A DNA stretch of 64,000 bases from Niallia sp. NCCP-28 (lineage in GTDB: Bacteria > Bacillota > Bacilli > Bacillales > Cytobacillaceae). The position numbers and the translations under genes were made by a program. The DNA lies in the NCBI RefSeq assembly GCF_023168165.1, contig NZ_BQYJ01000001.1, positions 372,001 to 436,000 on the forward strand, read 5' to 3'. The notes beneath the pieces were generated by a model. It was not told where the DNA came from, did no database searches, and saw only the letters and a program-made list of their open reading frames with translations. Shown here in pieces: positions 8,097 through 18,457 of the stretch (its first letter is position 1; each line of letters begins with the position of its first letter).

Positions 8097-10883
8097 CTAA
8101 AGCCATTTTTTTATAATCGCAATCATTTCATTCAATTTTTTGGTCTCCACTGAAACAGCAGGAATAGAGCGCAAAAATGTCTCTCCATAAGTGGTTGTTA
8201 ATATTCTGCGATCAAACACAACAATAAACCCTTTATCTTCTTCTGTACGAATTAACCGTCCAAACCCCTGTTTAAAACGCAATACTGCTTCCGGCAGGCT
8301 ATTTTCTGTAAAAGGATTGCCCCCATTTTTTTTGATTTCTTCATTTTTTGCTTCTGTTAAAGGTTCATCTGGAGAAGAAAATGGCAACCGAACAATTACT
8401 AGGCAGGATAAATCTTCCCCTGGTATATCAATGCCTTCCCAAAAGCTGTTTGTTCCAAGCAAAATTGCCTTTTCATAGCGTTGAAAATTTCGTGTCAGCC
8501 TCATTCTGCTTCCATTTGTGATGCCTTGTGCCAAAATAGCAAAGTCCTCTAAACAGCCGCTTTCTTTAATTAAATCATGGGTTCTTCGCAGCATATCATA
8601 CGCTGTAAATAAAATAAGCATTCGGCCTGTTGTAGCTTCTGCTATTTGAATAATTTGTTCTGTTATGGCAGCAATATATTCTTCTAAAGGAACAGTATTG
8701 ATTTCAGGTATATCATTGGGCACTAATAATTTTACTTGTTTTTCATATGGAAAAGGAGAATTAATTTGTTCTGCCTTATAGTTTTTTTTAGTCAATCCGA
8801 GTGAACGTATATAATAATCAAAAGAATCATTTACCGTAAGAGTTGCAGAGGTAAATACAATGCTGTTTTTTTGAGCAAAAAACTCCTTTTGCAAGATTTC
8901 TCCTACAGAATAAGGCTGTGCAAATAATACGGCATTATTAGGAAAAGTTCTTATATCTGCTTCAAGCCAGGATATATGCTTCTCCTCTCGTAAAAAAACG
9001 ACTCTGAGCGCCATCAAATAGTCGTGCCATTCCTTTTGAATCTCAGCAAGTCTTTCTGTCACCAAAACTTGTTTGGTTGTCAGTATTTCTTTTGATTGTT
9101 TTAGCCTATTTATTTTTGCTGTGATTGCGTCAATGGCATCTTTAAATAAAAACACTAGCCGCTCTGCAGAATTGCGGGCATTGTTCCATTCTTTTGTATC
9201 CTCTCTTTTAATGCGGAAAGAGTTGTTAGTGTAAGCCGTTTTTTTGGACGTTTTTTTTGTATAGCGCATCAATATTCGAAAAAAGCTGTCTAGCTCTATT
9301 TGGAGATCGCCGACAAGCTGATTGAATAGGGGGTCTTTTTGTCCTTTTCCCTCTTTATCCATAAATAATTCCATCTTATAATATAACTGTTTTTGCTCAA
9401 ATGTACCTACTTGCTGTATGCTTAATTTCACCCCAACATAGCTGAATTTATGGCCAAAATGTTTCGTTGCCACTTTTTCGAAATGATGTCCTTCATCAAT
9501 AACAGCATATTGATAAGCTGGAAGTGATTTTTGCAAAGCTGTGCTGTCTTTTAGCAATAAAGCATGATTGGTAATAATTAAATGTGCTTTTTGTGCAAGC
9601 AATCTTGTTCTGCGATAAAAATCCTTGGGAGCCCACGCCTTCGAAATAGCTAAAGAAAAATTGCCGTCATTTTTAATTTTATTCCAATAGGCAACTCCCC
9701 CACTGGATAAATTCAACTCATCCTTATCTCCTGTAGAAGTTTCCGTCAACCAGATTAGAATTTGCATTTTTGTTAAAATAGTATCATAGTTATCTTCTTT
9801 TTCTTGAAGCGAGATTTCAAACTTGTCTAGACTAATATAATGGCTGCGTCCCTTTAAGATCGTATAAGAAACAGAAAAAGGAAGAGTACCTTTAAGCAAA
9901 GGCAGTTCCTTATTGATTAGCTGCTCCTGCAATTGAGTTGTATAGGTGCTAATGACAATTTGTTTTTTATTTTGAACGGCAAAATAGGCTGCTGGAAGTA
10001 AATAAGCTAAACTTTTTCCTATCCCGGTGCCAGCTTCGATCAAACAATGGTCATTATCGCAAAATGCTTCATAGATGGTTTCCATCATCTTAAATTGGCC
10101 TTGTCTTTTGCGAAAAAAAGGAAGAGTTCCCTCCATTCGCTTTTCTATTTCTTTTATAGAAAAGGTTTGTGAATCTATTCGTTTTTCTTTATTGTCCTTC
10201 TCCTCATTTTTGCTTACTTTTAGGGCCAATCCACGGTAAATCTCTAAATGATCCGGTATGTATTCCACTTTTTTTTGCTTTTTATCCATTATATCTTCCA
10301 AAAGCAAATCGACATCGCTTTTTAAAGAGCTGCTTAATTTATGCAGCTGTTTATTTGTTTGCAGCGGCAAACTCTCTAATTTGTGCAAGAGAATAAGCAG
10401 AAGTTCTGCTGTGACATATGCATCACTGTCTGCCTGATGAGGCCTTGAATGCACTATTCCCTCTTGGAGGGCTAAGTCTGTTAATTTGTAGCTATCTGCA
10501 GTCGGAAACAGCACTCTGGCCAATTCAACCGTATCAAGCACTGGTCCATAAAATGGTTTATAAAAAGCTTGCTCTAGCTCCTCCGATAAAAATGATAAAT
10601 CAAATAATACATTATGTGCCACAAAATAAGCATCTTTTAATAGCTCTTGCACTTTTTCCGCAATTTCTTCAAATAATGGTGCATCTTTCACCATCTCGTC
10701 GTTAATTCCTGTTAATTCTTCTATAAATGGAGATATTGGTTGCATAGGATTTATTAAAGAAGAATATTCTTCCACTATTTTTCCATTCCTTACTACAACT
10801 GCAGCAAATTGAATAATCCTATCCCCTTTTTTCGGAGAATTACCGTTTGTTTCCAAATCAATCACGACATATTTATTCTCCAT
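8097..10883 (-). CDS. dinG: DinG family helicase with N-terminal DnaQ-like exonuclease
   Basis: A two-domain protein. Residues about 1-165 form a DEDDh 3'-5' exonuclease (VIDLETNG, HNVLFDLSFL, HQADSDA). The rest is an XPD/DinG superfamily 2 helicase with Walker A EAGTGIGKS (about residue 285), the DEGHH box (about 465) and motif VI near QGFGRLIR. Firmicute DinG proteins have this fusion and lack the Fe-S cysteines of the E. coli enzyme. In B. subtilis and Staphylococcus the activity is mainly nucleolytic. Start is ATG 10883 with GAGGTGG upstream; an in-frame GTG nine bases further overlaps it. A probable promoter is at 10954-10982. Confidence 0.93.
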   Translation of the reverse strand: MENKYVVIDLETNGNSPKKGDRIIQFAAVVVRNGKIVEEYSSLINPMQPISPFIEELTGINDEMVKDAPLFEEIAEKVQELLKDAYFVAHNVLFDLSFLSEELEQAFYKPFYGPVLDTVELARVLFPTADSYKLTDLALQEGIVHSRPHQADSDAYVTAELLLILLHKLESLPLQTNKQLHKLSSSLKSDVDLLLEDIMDKKQKKVEYIPDHLEIYRGLALKVSKNEEKDNKEKRIDSQTFSIKEIEKRMEGTLPFFRKRQGQFKMMETIYEAFCDNDHCLIEAGTGIGKSLAYLLPAAYFAVQNKKQIVISTYTTQLQEQLINKELPLLKGTLPFSVSYTILKGRSHYISLDKFEISLQEKEDNYDTILTKMQILIWLTETSTGDKDELNLSSGGVAYWNKIKNDGNFSLAISKAWAPKDFYRRTRLLAQKAHLIITNHALLLKDSTALQKSLPAYQYAVIDEGHHFEKVATKHFGHKFSYVGVKLSIQQVGTFEQKQLYYKMELFMDKEGKGQKDPLFNQLVGDLQIELDSFFRILMRYTKKTSKKTAYTNNSFRIKREDTKEWNNARNSAERLVFLFKDAIDAITAKINRLKQSKEILTTKQVLVTERLAEIQKEWHDYLMALRVVFLREEKHISWLEADIRTFPNNAVLFAQPYSVGEILQKEFFAQKNSIVFTSATLTVNDSFDYYIRSLGLTKKNYKAEQINSPFPYEKQVKLLVPNDIPEINTVPLEEYIAAITEQIIQIAEATTGRMLILFTAYDMLRRTHDLIKESGCLEDFAILAQGITNGSRMRLTRNFQRYEKAILLGTNSFWEGIDIPGEDLSCLVIVRLPFSSPDEPLTEAKNEEIKKNGGNPFTENSLPEAVLRFKQGFGRLIRTEEDKGFIVVFDRRILTTTYGETFLRSIPAVSVETKKLNEMIAIIKKWL

Positions 10884-10953
10884 TTTACCCACCTCTAACT
10901 TTCAGTCAATCAAACGGTATCATAAAATTGAAAAAAGGAAAAGAGTTTTACCT

Positions 10954-10982
10954 ATTATACGAACAGAGCCGTTATATAGGAA
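10954..10982 (-). promoter_or_regulatory. Probable SigA promoter of dinG
   Basis: On the minus strand a perfect TATAAT (10954-10959) lies 17 bp from TTCCTA (10977-10982), a weak -35. It is about 70 bp upstream of the dinG start. Confidence 0.5.
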
Positions 10983-11120
10983 TACATTCATATTATTTTA
11001 TGTTGGTTTGCCTTAGGTTTCATTCATTATTGAAAAAAATGATACCTGCCTGTTTCCTTTATACTATTTTTATATTATTTCCATTTTCTCCTACTATTAT
11101 CGAAAAATGCATCTTGCTCA

Positions 11121-11153
11121 TTAAAAAGGCCCAGCCTTTTAAAGGCTAGGCTC
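11121..11153 (-). terminator. Terminator downstream of panD
   Basis: An AGCCTTT/AAAGGCT-based hairpin with GC-rich base, followed on the minus strand by a T-run. It lies about 210 bp after panD, beyond a dispersed repeat, and probably ends the pan operon. Confidence 0.65.
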
Positions 11154-11315
11154 ACACTGTCGACAAACACTTGTGCTTTTTGTTGTTCTCCTTACTCGGA
11201 CAACTCTGCTCCTCCTAAGGCTTCAGACTGTGACAAGGCTGCCGTTTTCGACAGCCTGAAAAGTTAGCAAATTGAACTTTGTCTGCACTCTTAATCTTAA
11301 CCTTCTAATGGCTGT
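11145..11315 (+). repeat. Dispersed repeat family 2, copy 1
   Basis: This gene-free stretch between dinG and panD shares its order of blocks with 13,665-13,845. Common blocks are CTGTCGACAAAC, a GCTCCTCC segment followed by GCTTCA, TTTTCGA, and AGCAAA-TGAACTTTGTC near the end. It also has inner inverted GTCGACA/TCGACAG pieces. No ORF is visible. The family runs on the plus strand, antisense to panD. Confidence 0.6.
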
Positions 11316-11362
11316 ACTTAAGAGGTGTTCTCCAAAAGATTAAACAGACCGACCTTTACCGA

Positions 11363-11746
11363 TTACATAATCGTTGCTGCAGGTTCATAATTTAAAAGTG
11401 TCCGTATTTGATTATTTTCATCCATGATTGCTACTTTTGGCTGATGGTTTGCCGCTTCTTCATTCAAAACAAGTGCATAAGAAATAATAATGACAATATC
11501 CCCTTTTTGAACCAGTCTTGCAGCTGCCCCATTTAAACAAATAGTGCCTGATCCTCTTTCGCCAGGAATAATATATGTTTCCAATCTCGCTCCATTATTA
11601 TTATTGACAATCTGCACTTTTTCATTTGCAGCCATGCCAACTGCATCAAGAAGATCCCCATCTATGGTAATGCTTCCTACATAATTTAAGTTTGCTTCCG
11701 TTACTGTTGCCCGATGGATTTTTCCATTCATCATCGTTCGAAACAT
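11363..11746 (-). CDS. panD: Aspartate 1-decarboxylase
   Basis: A pyruvoyl enzyme that decarboxylates aspartate to beta-alanine for pantothenate. The 127-residue proenzyme shows the self-cleavage site between Gly24 and Ser25 (NYVGSITID); Ser25 becomes the pyruvoyl group. Other conserved pieces are [12 protein letters not shown] and [11 protein letters not shown]. The start is ATG 11746 with GGAGGG seven bases upstream; an upstream in-frame ATG adds 15 residues without family support. It is the last gene of panBCD but is separated from panC by about 155 bp containing a family 1 repeat. Confidence 0.96.
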   Translation of the reverse strand: MFRTMMNGKIHRATVTEANLNYVGSITIDGDLLDAVGMAANEKVQIVNNNNGARLETYIIPGERGSGTICLNGAAARLVQKGDIVIIISYALVLNEEAANHQPKVAIMDENNQIRTLLNYEPAATIM

Positions 11747-11778
11747 AAATGATCCCTCCAACTTATTGCTGTTTATAG

Positions 11779-11897
11779 AATAAAACTTCAATCAGTGGAT
11801 CTACACTGATTGTCAGGGGCTTTTACAGACTAATTCGCCACCTAGATTTCTCCTTGTCTCTTATAAAGAATCTTACTGCCCATTAATGCTCGATACA
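11779..11897 (+). repeat. Dispersed repeat family 1, copy 1 (panD-panC gap)
   Basis: Starts with AAACTTCAATCAGTG and an AATCAGTG/CACTGATT hairpin, then CTTTTAC, then CACCTAGATTTCTC and a CCCATTAATGC end. The same order recurs at 19.8, 42.8 and 46.0 kb. This copy fills the panC-panD spacer. Confidence 0.75.
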
Positions 11898-11900
11898 TTT

Positions 11901-12764
11901 TTATAAATCAAAAATGATATTATCGATTAATCTTGCTTGGCTAAATTGAACAGCAAGGGCCACAATAAGCCTTCCAGATAAATGCGTCGGCTGCTCTAAG
12001 TGAGGATAAGTTAATACCTCTAAATAATCCACTTTGCCTGATGATTCTTGTTCTATATCGGCTACTAGCTTGTTGCGAAGTTGATTTATATCTGTTTTCC
12101 CCTTAATCAACTCTTCTCTTGCTTTAGCAAGGGAACGATAAAGAATGCCGGCTTCCATTCTTTCTTGTTCGCTTAAGCGAACATTTCGTGAGCTTTTAGC
12201 TAAACCATCTTCCTCTCGAACTGTTGGAACAGAAACAAGTTGGAGCGGAAAATGAAAATCATTTATTAATCCATCTACAACAGCTACTTGCTGTGCATCT
12301 TTTTGCCCAAAATATACTTGGTTCGGCTGCACTAAATGGAAAAGTTTTGTCAGAACGGTTGCAACGCCGTCAAAGTGGCCTGGTCGAGATTTTCCGCATA
12401 GGATATCTGTTCTTTTTTGCACATTCACTGTAACCGATAATTCTTTTGGATACATTTCTTCTGCCGACGGATGAAAAATATAATCTACATTCTCTTCTAC
12501 AGCTACTTGTTTATCATGTTTAAAGTCCCTTGGATAAGAATCTAAATCTTCACTAGGGCCAAATTGCAGGGGGTTTACGAAAATACTTAACACAACAATA
12601 TCGTTATTTTCTCGCGCTTCCTTTAACAATGCCCGATGCCCTTCATGGAGGTATCCCATTGTAGGCACAAAACCAATTGTTTTCTGGTTATTTTTTAGCT
12701 TTGTCGTAAGTTGCTGCAATTCTATTGTTGTAGTAATAACTTTTGTCTCTGTCAGTACGTTCAT
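11901..12764 (-). CDS. panC: Pantothenate synthetase (pantoate--beta-alanine ligase)
   Basis: Joins pantoate and beta-alanine with ATP to make pantothenate. The 287-residue protein has the HIGH-like [10 protein letters not shown] motif (about 34-43), [23 protein letters not shown], and the KMSKS-like region SSRN followed by RLSEQER. The ATG overlaps the panB stop by four bases, with GAGGAAAAC upstream. It takes beta-alanine from PanD and pantoate derived from the PanB product via a reductase that is not in this window. Confidence 0.97.
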   Translation of the reverse strand: MNVLTETKVITTTIELQQLTTKLKNNQKTIGFVPTMGYLHEGHRALLKEARENNDIVVLSIFVNPLQFGPSEDLDSYPRDFKHDKQVAVEENVDYIFHPSAEEMYPKELSVTVNVQKRTDILCGKSRPGHFDGVATVLTKLFHLVQPNQVYFGQKDAQQVAVVDGLINDFHFPLQLVSVPTVREEDGLAKSSRNVRLSEQERMEAGILYRSLAKAREELIKGKTDINQLRNKLVADIEQESSGKVDYLEVLTYPHLEQPTHLSGRLIVALAVQFSQARLIDNIIFDL

Positions 12765-13597
12765 TGTTTTCCTCCATACAAGCTTTTTAGTTCTTCTTCT
12801 TTCATCGTAAAGCTATGTGATATTTCAGGAAACTCACTCTTTTTTACTTCTTGTACATATTGTTCAATTGCTTGTTTAATAGATTCATTTGTATTGGTAT
12901 ACTGTTTAACAAATTTTGCTACTCTATCTACCCCATATGTGATTAAATCGTGGTATACAAGCACTTGTCCATCTGTATGAATGCCTGCACCTATTCCAAT
13001 TGTCGGAATTTGCAAACTTTTGCTTACTTCTTCTGCCAGCTGCATCGGCACACATTCCAAAACGATTGCAAAAGCGCCTGCTTGTTCACATTTTTTTGCA
13101 TTTTCTATTAGTTCTAATGCTTCCTTATGGTTTTTGCCTTGCACTTTATAGCCCCCTAAAACACCTACAGATTGGGGGGTTAATCCTAAATGAGCCATAA
13201 CTGGAATGCCTGCATTCGTAAGAAGCTTAATTTTTTCTATCACATCATTAGCCCCTTCGATTTTTACAGCATGAGCGCCTGTTTCTTGGATCAATTTGCA
13301 TGCATTCAATAAAGTATCCCGATCAGATAAATGATAGCTTATAAAAGGCATATCGATAACAATAAATGTATCCTGTGCTCCCCGTTTTACAGCTTTTCCA
13401 TGATGGATCATATCATCCATTGTAACAGGAACAGTAGAATCATATCCCAGCACTACCATTCCCAATGAATCTCCAACAAGAATCATATCCACACCTGATG
13501 CCTCCCCATGTTTGGCGGAAGGATAATCATATGCTGTTATCATTGTTATTTTTTCTGCTTTTTCCTTCATTTTAAGAAAATCAGTAATTGACTTCAT
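12761..13597 (-). CDS. panB: 3-methyl-2-oxobutanoate hydroxymethyltransferase
   Basis: Transfers a hydroxymethyl group from methylene-THF to 2-oxoisovalerate to form ketopantoate. The protein shows [10 protein letters not shown], metal and substrate motifs VGDSLGMV and EGAND, and the C-terminal PTIGIGAG. Start is ATG 13597 preceded by AAGGAGGAAAAT, giving 278 residues; the longer frame adds 21 residues without similarity to the family. First gene of panBCD. A possible promoter (TTGTTG, 17 bp, TATGTT) lies upstream beside a CCTTCTAT hairpin, but support is weak. Confidence 0.96.
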   Translation of the reverse strand: MKSITDFLKMKEKAEKITMITAYDYPSAKHGEASGVDMILVGDSLGMVVLGYDSTVPVTMDDMIHHGKAVKRGAQDTFIVIDMPFISYHLSDRDTLLNACKLIQETGAHAVKIEGANDVIEKIKLLTNAGIPVMAHLGLTPQSVGVLGGYKVQGKNHKEALELIENAKKCEQAGAFAIVLECVPMQLAEEVSKSLQIPTIGIGAGIHTDGQVLVYHDLITYGVDRVAKFVKQYTNTNESIKQAIEQYVQEVKKSEFPEISHSFTMKEEELKSLYGGKQ

Positions 13598-13644
13598 ATT
13601 TTCCTCCTTGTTTTGGAAGAGGGGAATTCTAAACATAATAAAAA

Positions 13645-13860
13645 ATCCTTCTATCAACAAAATAGAAGGATGCAGGCTGTCGACAAACGTTCCCTTTCTT
13701 CATTGCTCCCTTGTTCAGATGCTCCTTACCAAACTACGGCAGTTCCGCTCCTCCCAATGCTTCACCTATCAAAAGCAAAAAGCTTTCGATAACTTCAAAA
13801 GTCAGCAAAATGAACTTTGTCCTCACTCTGAAACCTTCTATTAACAAATAGAAGGATAAT
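13645..13860 (+). repeat. Dispersed repeat family 2, copy 2
   Basis: Shares with the 11.15-11.3 kb copy the blocks CTGTCGACAAAC, CGCTCCTCC, GCTTCA and AGCAAAATGAACTTTGTC. It is bracketed by two small CCTTCTAT/ATAGAAGG hairpins in direct orientation. The remaining bases to birA (to 14,014) show no gene. Same orientation as copy 1, so the two copies flank panBCD as direct repeats. Confidence 0.6.
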
Positions 13861-14014
13861 ACGCTGATTTCATTTGTTTCATCCCTCTGTCCTTGTCCTA
13901 TTATCTGGATCTAGGCAGATATAAATAAATAAGTGTATAAAGGTGCAGTTCACTCTGATACCGCCCGACAAAAGAATTATAACAAATCCAAATCATTTCT
14001 ACTATAAGTATTTA

Positions 14015-14998
14015 TCATGATGTAACAGAAATATCTGCCGAATAAATCATATGTGTGGTTCCTTGTTCATCTTCTACTAATAAAACCCCATCATCTGTGA
14101 TGCCCAATGCTTTCCCCACTATCTTTCCCGTTAATGTGCTCGCAGTGATCTTGGTGCCTATCGTCAATGCATAACTTTCCCATAATAATTTAATAGGATA
14201 AAATCCGTTTTCTAAATAAATCGTATATAACTTTTCCATTTTGAGAAGAATCGCCTGAATAATAACTGCTCGATTCCAAGTTTCCTTGTTTTCTATAAAA
14301 AGAGAGGTAGCAGTATTTTGAAGTTCTTCTGGATAGTCTTCTATTTGCTGATTCACATTGATGCCAATGCCGACAATAAGAGAATGGATGCGATCGCTGT
14401 CAGCTTGAAGTTCTGTTAAAATGCCGGTTACTTTTTTGCCGTTTATCAGCACATCGTTAGGCCACTTGATTTGCGCCTGTATACCTGTAACTTCCTCTAT
14501 TCCTTGCACAACTGCAACAGCTGTGAGCAGCGTTAATTGAGGCGCCTGCATAATAGGAATATTAGGCCTTAATAAAACGCTCATCCAAATTCCTTTATAT
14601 TTAGGAGAATGCCAAGAACGATCCATTCTCCCTCTTCCGCCAATTTGCTCTTCTGCAAGAACAATTGTCCCTTCTTCGGCCCCTTCATAGGCTAATTTTT
14701 GGGCAATTTTTTGGGTGGAATCTACTGTTTCTTCATAATGAATATTTCTTCCTAAAAACTTTGTTTTTAATCCAAACCGAATTTCATCTGGAATAATGCT
14801 CTTTGGACTATTCGTAATTCGATAGCCCTTTTTGCGAACAGCTTCCAAAGTAAATCCGTCTTTGCGCATTTCCTCTATATGTTTCCAAATAGCTGTTCTA
14901 GAGCACCCTAACCTATCGGCAAGCTCTTGGCCTGATATATATTCATCTGGCTTATCAGTAAACACTTCCAGCAGTTTCTTTCTTAAATCAGATGACAT
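14015..14998 (-). CDS. birA: Biotin--protein ligase and biotin operon repressor
   Basis: Bifunctional protein: an N-terminal winged helix-turn-helix (about 1-60, SGQELADRLGCSRTAIWKHI) represses biotin genes, and the ligase domain attaches biotin to carboxylases. The ligase has the biotinyl-AMP loop GGRGRMDRSW, KWPNDV and GIGINVN. Start is ATG 14998 with GGAGTG about nine bases upstream; an in-frame GTG lies four codons earlier. The gene overlaps the end of cca by 16 bp and is the last gene of the ypjD-birA operon. Length, 327 residues, is normal. Confidence 0.95.
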   Translation of the reverse strand: MSSDLRKKLLEVFTDKPDEYISGQELADRLGCSRTAIWKHIEEMRKDGFTLEAVRKKGYRITNSPKSIIPDEIRFGLKTKFLGRNIHYEETVDSTQKIAQKLAYEGAEEGTIVLAEEQIGGRGRMDRSWHSPKYKGIWMSVLLRPNIPIMQAPQLTLLTAVAVVQGIEEVTGIQAQIKWPNDVLINGKKVTGILTELQADSDRIHSLIVGIGINVNQQIEDYPEELQNTATSLFIENKETWNRAVIIQAILLKMEKLYTIYLENGFYPIKLLWESYALTIGTKITASTLTGKIVGKALGITDDGVLLVEDEQGTTHMIYSADISVTS

Positions 14999-16185
14999 GA
15001 CTCTAGCCACTCCTTTATTGCTTGCTTATCGTTTTTCACCTTTTGTTCTAATACCGCGTATTCTACTGCCTCTATGGCTTCTTTTATCCATGCTCCAGGA
15101 GGTTTGCTGCTCCAGTTCAATAAATCTTTTCCATGAATGGCAAGCTCTGCTTTTTCTTGTATCGGCAGCTGCTCAAATGCTTTTTTTATGTAATCTGCTT
15201 CTTTTATCAATTTCCCTTCCCAAATTAGCATGGAAAGTTTTTCTGCACTACAAGCAATCTCCAAGGTTATTTTGTATAAATCTACGCATGTCCAATTATT
15301 TTTTTGTTTTCCAAGCATAGCTGCAATTATTTTTTGAACTTTTTTGATTTTTTTTACCGGCAGTTTCCATTGGCGCAAAAATACGTCGATTTCCTTATTT
15401 GCTGTAATATCCATCTTCCAAAGCAATAACGTCCACATTTCATCAATAGTTAGATAATCTATCTCCATTTTGGAAACTTGCAAAATCACTTGTTTTTTTT
15501 CTTTCAGCATTGGCAAATATTCATGCAAATTTGTTTCCCCGATTAGCTGCAAGGATTTTCTGCTGTATTTGCCACTTAACAGCTTTTCAAATTCTTGTGT
15601 GATTCTTTCTATTGCTATTTTTGCTAATAATGGCCGATTTTGCCTAATAGAAGCATATGTTTTTTCTTCTAATGAAAAACCTAATGTGCTGACAAACCGA
15701 ATGGCGCGCATCATGCGAAGTGCGTCTTCTTTAAAACGTTCATCTGCATTTCCAACAGTTTCTATTTGTTGTTGCTTTAATGCCTCCCTGCCAGAAAAAT
15801 AATCAATAATATTTCCTTGTTTATCCATTGCCATTGCATTCATGGTAAAATCTCGCCTTTGCAAATCTTCCCGAAGCTCTCTAATAAACGCCACTTCACT
15901 TGGACGCCTAAAATCCACGTAAGATGACTCCGTCCGAAATGTTGTTATTTCGTATGATTTGCCACCTGCTATTACCATAACGGTTCCATGCTGTATGCCA
16001 ATATCAATTGTCTGGCCAAATATTCCTTTAATTTCTTCTGGTGTCGCAGATGTTGCAATATCGATATCATTGATTTTTTTGCCAAGCAAATAATCCCGAA
16101 CAGAACCGCCGACAAAATATGCTTCAAATCCAGCCTGTTCTATTCTTTTTAAAATAGGTGCAGCTTCTTGAAAAACTGCTGGCAT
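14983..16185 (-). CDS. cca: CCA-adding tRNA nucleotidyltransferase
   Basis: Adds or repairs the 3' CCA of tRNAs. A class II nucleotidyltransferase with GGSVRDYLLG, the DID metal pair (NDIDIATSATPEE, about residues 35-47), RRDFTMNAMA, and RFKEDALRMMRAIRF. The ATG at 16185 follows the bshA stop by one base, with GAAGGTG as ribosome binding site inside the end of bshA. A GTG nine bases earlier is possible. It overlaps birA, so the two are translationally coupled. Confidence 0.96.
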   Translation of the reverse strand: MPAVFQEAAPILKRIEQAGFEAYFVGGSVRDYLLGKKINDIDIATSATPEEIKGIFGQTIDIGIQHGTVMVIAGGKSYEITTFRTESSYVDFRRPSEVAFIRELREDLQRRDFTMNAMAMDKQGNIIDYFSGREALKQQQIETVGNADERFKEDALRMMRAIRFVSTLGFSLEEKTYASIRQNRPLLAKIAIERITQEFEKLLSGKYSRKSLQLIGETNLHEYLPMLKEKKQVILQVSKMEIDYLTIDEMWTLLLWKMDITANKEIDVFLRQWKLPVKKIKKVQKIIAAMLGKQKNNWTCVDLYKITLEIACSAEKLSMLIWEGKLIKEADYIKKAFEQLPIQEKAELAIHGKDLLNWSSKPPGAWIKEAIEAVEYAVLEQKVKNDKQAIKEWLESCHLI

Positions 16186-16186
16186 A

Positions 16187-17323
16187 TTATTCACCTTCTT
16201 TTAGAAGACGCTCATATATTTGTTCATATTGATTAACGATTAATTCCGCACGAAAATTCTCCGTAACCCGCCGCATGGACCGCAAAGCAAATTCAGCTTG
16301 AAGCTTGGGATCGGATAACAGCAAAGCACCTTTTTCGCCAACTTCTTGTATATTACCCAATTCACAGATAAAACCCGTTTTTCCATCGACGATCACTTCG
16401 GGAATTCCCCCAATATTGGTGCCGATACACGGCACACCGCAAGCCATGGCTTCTAATGCAACTAAACCAAAACTTTCCTTCTCTGATAAAAGAAGCATTA
16501 AATCGCTGATAGAATATAGTTCTTCCAAGTTTTCTTGTTTTCCTAAAAATAATACTTTATTTTTCATTTGCAATTCGTCAACCAGCTTGGTGACATTTCT
16601 CATTTCTGGACCATCGCCTACAAGCAAAAGTTTTGCCGGAACCTTTTTGGCCAAATGGTGAAATGCCTTTACTACGTCTGGCACTCTTTTCACACTGCGG
16701 AAATTAGACACATGGATCACTACTTTTTCGTCCTGTTTAATCCCATATTCTTTTCTAAGATGAGTAGAATCTACTTTATGATATATTCTCTCATCAATAA
16801 AGTTATACAGCACCTCAATTTGCTTGTCTGCCTGAATGACGTCATATGTCTGCATGCGCAATGATTCAGAAACAGCAGTAACGGCATCCGATTTTTCAAT
16901 GCCAAAACGAATGCTGTCTGTTAAAGATGAATCATATCCTAAAACAGTAATATCTGTTCCATGCAAGGTAGTGACAATCTTCACATCACGGCCACTCATT
17001 TGTTTTGCCAAAATGGCACATACTGCATGAGGAATTGCATAATGAACATGAAGAAGATCCAACTCTTCTCGTTTTATTACTTCTGCCATTTTGCTGCTTA
17101 ACGCAATATCATAAGGAGGATATTGGAAAACAGAATATTGGCTGACTTCTACTTGATGATAATAAATATTATGGTACATTTTATTTAGGCGAAATGGCAG
17201 ACTAGAGGAAATAAAATGTATTTCATGCCCTTTTTCTGCAAGCATTTTCCCTAATTCAGTTGCAACAACGCCTGATCCTCCTACTGTCGGATAGCAGGTA
17301 ATTCCTATTTTTAATTTTTTCAT
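16187..17323 (-). CDS. bshA: Bacillithiol synthesis glycosyltransferase BshA
   Basis: A GT4 glycosyltransferase that makes GlcNAc-malate from UDP-GlcNAc and L-malate, the first step of bacillithiol synthesis. Features: [11 protein letters not shown] near the N-terminus (donor/acceptor loop), LLVGDGPEM, and the C-terminal E-x7-E motif region [22 protein letters not shown]. The start overlaps the bshB1 stop by four bases (ATGA). The 378-residue length matches the family. BshC, the last enzyme, is not in the window, while ypdA at 55.9 kb encodes the likely bacillithiol disulfide reductase. Confidence 0.96.
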   Translation of the reverse strand: MKKLKIGITCYPTVGGSGVVATELGKMLAEKGHEIHFISSSLPFRLNKMYHNIYYHQVEVSQYSVFQYPPYDIALSSKMAEVIKREELDLLHVHYAIPHAVCAILAKQMSGRDVKIVTTLHGTDITVLGYDSSLTDSIRFGIEKSDAVTAVSESLRMQTYDVIQADKQIEVLYNFIDERIYHKVDSTHLRKEYGIKQDEKVVIHVSNFRSVKRVPDVVKAFHHLAKKVPAKLLLVGDGPEMRNVTKLVDELQMKNKVLFLGKQENLEELYSISDLMLLLSEKESFGLVALEAMACGVPCIGTNIGGIPEVIVDGKTGFICELGNIQEVGEKGALLLSDPKLQAEFALRSMRRVTENFRAELIVNQYEQIYERLLKEGE

Positions 17324-18054
17324 TCTATTTCACCTAATAAATCATGATGTATTAATAATGGCTTTTTCTTCATAAATCCTTCAGCATAGCTTGTTCCAAC
17401 TTCTTGCCCAAACATTTTTTCTCTTGCTTCAATTGTTTCAATATAACCATTAACAAGTGGGGTCTCCACCGTTTCTTTTGTTTTGACAAATTGGCTCCGA
17501 TAACAATTTAATGCCTGTTTTTTTATTTCCATCCATTTAGATGTATCAATAACAAAATCTGGTTTATGAAAGCCATTTATCATATAATAATAGCTGTTTT
17601 GCACTTTATGTGCTGCTGAATCTCCAGCTTTAAAGTTTTTGATGCCTGCTGAAAAGATGGCTTCATCGACTAGTTTTCCACAATTCCCATGATCTGGATG
17701 ACGATCTATATAAAATGGGGAAAAAATGATTTTCGGTTTATAGTATCGAATAACTTCTACAATTTTTTTTATAAATGATTCTTGTAGATACAGTCCTCTA
17801 TCTGGGAGGCCAATTGTCATTCTTTCTGTTATTCCTAACACATCCCCAGCTTTTTCCGCCTCTGATTTACGATTTTCCACCGTACCGTTTGAAGATAGTT
17901 CACTATTTGTCAAATCACATATTACGATGCGTTTGCCTTCATAGGCATATTTGGCAATGCTAGCGCCCATGCCGATTTCAACATCATCTGCATGGGCTCC
18001 AAATGCCAATATATCAATATTATTTTTTTTCGGCAAAATCTTCTGTTTTTCCAT
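17320..18054 (-). CDS. bshB1: Bacillithiol synthesis deacetylase BshB1
   Basis: A zinc-dependent LmbE-type deacetylase that converts GlcNAc-malate to GlcN-malate. Zinc motif AHADD (about residues 20-24) and the later HPDHG are present. The frame overlaps the end of mgsA by 35 bp if ATG 18054 is used. An ATG at 18063 is equally open, and family proteins begin nearer the [11 protein letters not shown] segment, so the start is uncertain. The N-terminal [10 protein letters not shown] extension therefore may not be translated. Located between mgsA and bshA as in B. subtilis. Confidence 0.93.
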   Translation of the reverse strand: MEKQKILPKKNNIDILAFGAHADDVEIGMGASIAKYAYEGKRIVICDLTNSELSSNGTVENRKSEAEKAGDVLGITERMTIGLPDRGLYLQESFIKKIVEVIRYYKPKIIFSPFYIDRHPDHGNCGKLVDEAIFSAGIKNFKAGDSAAHKVQNSYYYMINGFHKPDFVIDTSKWMEIKKQALNCYRSQFVKTKETVETPLVNGYIETIEAREKMFGQEVGTSYAEGFMKKKPLLIHHDLLGEIE

Positions 18055-18445
18055 GTACAACATTTCTCCAGTCTATATCTCCTTGCTCTAACCCTCGAAT
18101 TAACACTTCTCCTGTTCCCATATTGGTTGCAAGAGGCACAGAATATACATCACATAAACGAATAAGTGCCGTTACATCTGGCTCATGAGGCTGTGCAGTC
18201 AGCGGATCGCGAAAGAAAAAAATCATATCCATCTCATTGTTGGCAATTTTTGCGCCGATTTCCTGATCGCCGCCAAGGGGTCCAGAACAAAACCTATGGA
18301 CTGCTAATCCTGTTGCTTCTTGAATTTTCTGTCCAGTTGTTCCTGTTGCAAATAGTGCATGTTTTGCAAAAATCATTTTATAGGCTGTTACAAATCGGAT
18401 CATATCATCTTTTTTCTTATCGTGAGCAATTAAAGCAATATTCAT
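18020..18445 (-). CDS. mgsA: Methylglyoxal synthase
   Basis: Converts dihydroxyacetone phosphate to methylglyoxal and phosphate, a bypass of lower glycolysis. The 141-residue protein has the phosphate-binding TGTTG, the catalytic aspartates in SGPLGGDQ and [13 protein letters not shown], and the HAL segment. It follows dapB by 12 bp. Its product is toxic, and bacillithiol, made by the next two genes, is known to help detoxify it; the shared operon is suggestive. Confidence 0.96.
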   Translation of the reverse strand: MNIALIAHDKKKDDMIRFVTAYKMIFAKHALFATGTTGQKIQEATGLAVHRFCSGPLGGDQEIGAKIANNEMDMIFFFRDPLTAQPHEPDVTALIRLCDVYSVPLATNMGTGEVLIRGLEQGDIDWRNVVHGKTEDFAEKK

Positions 18446-18457
18446 TTCTTCACACCC

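Noticed and set aside
7717-8100. 127-codon plus-strand ORF antisense to ypmB
   Set aside because: Lacks a ribosome binding site and has Phe/Ile-rich antisense composition.
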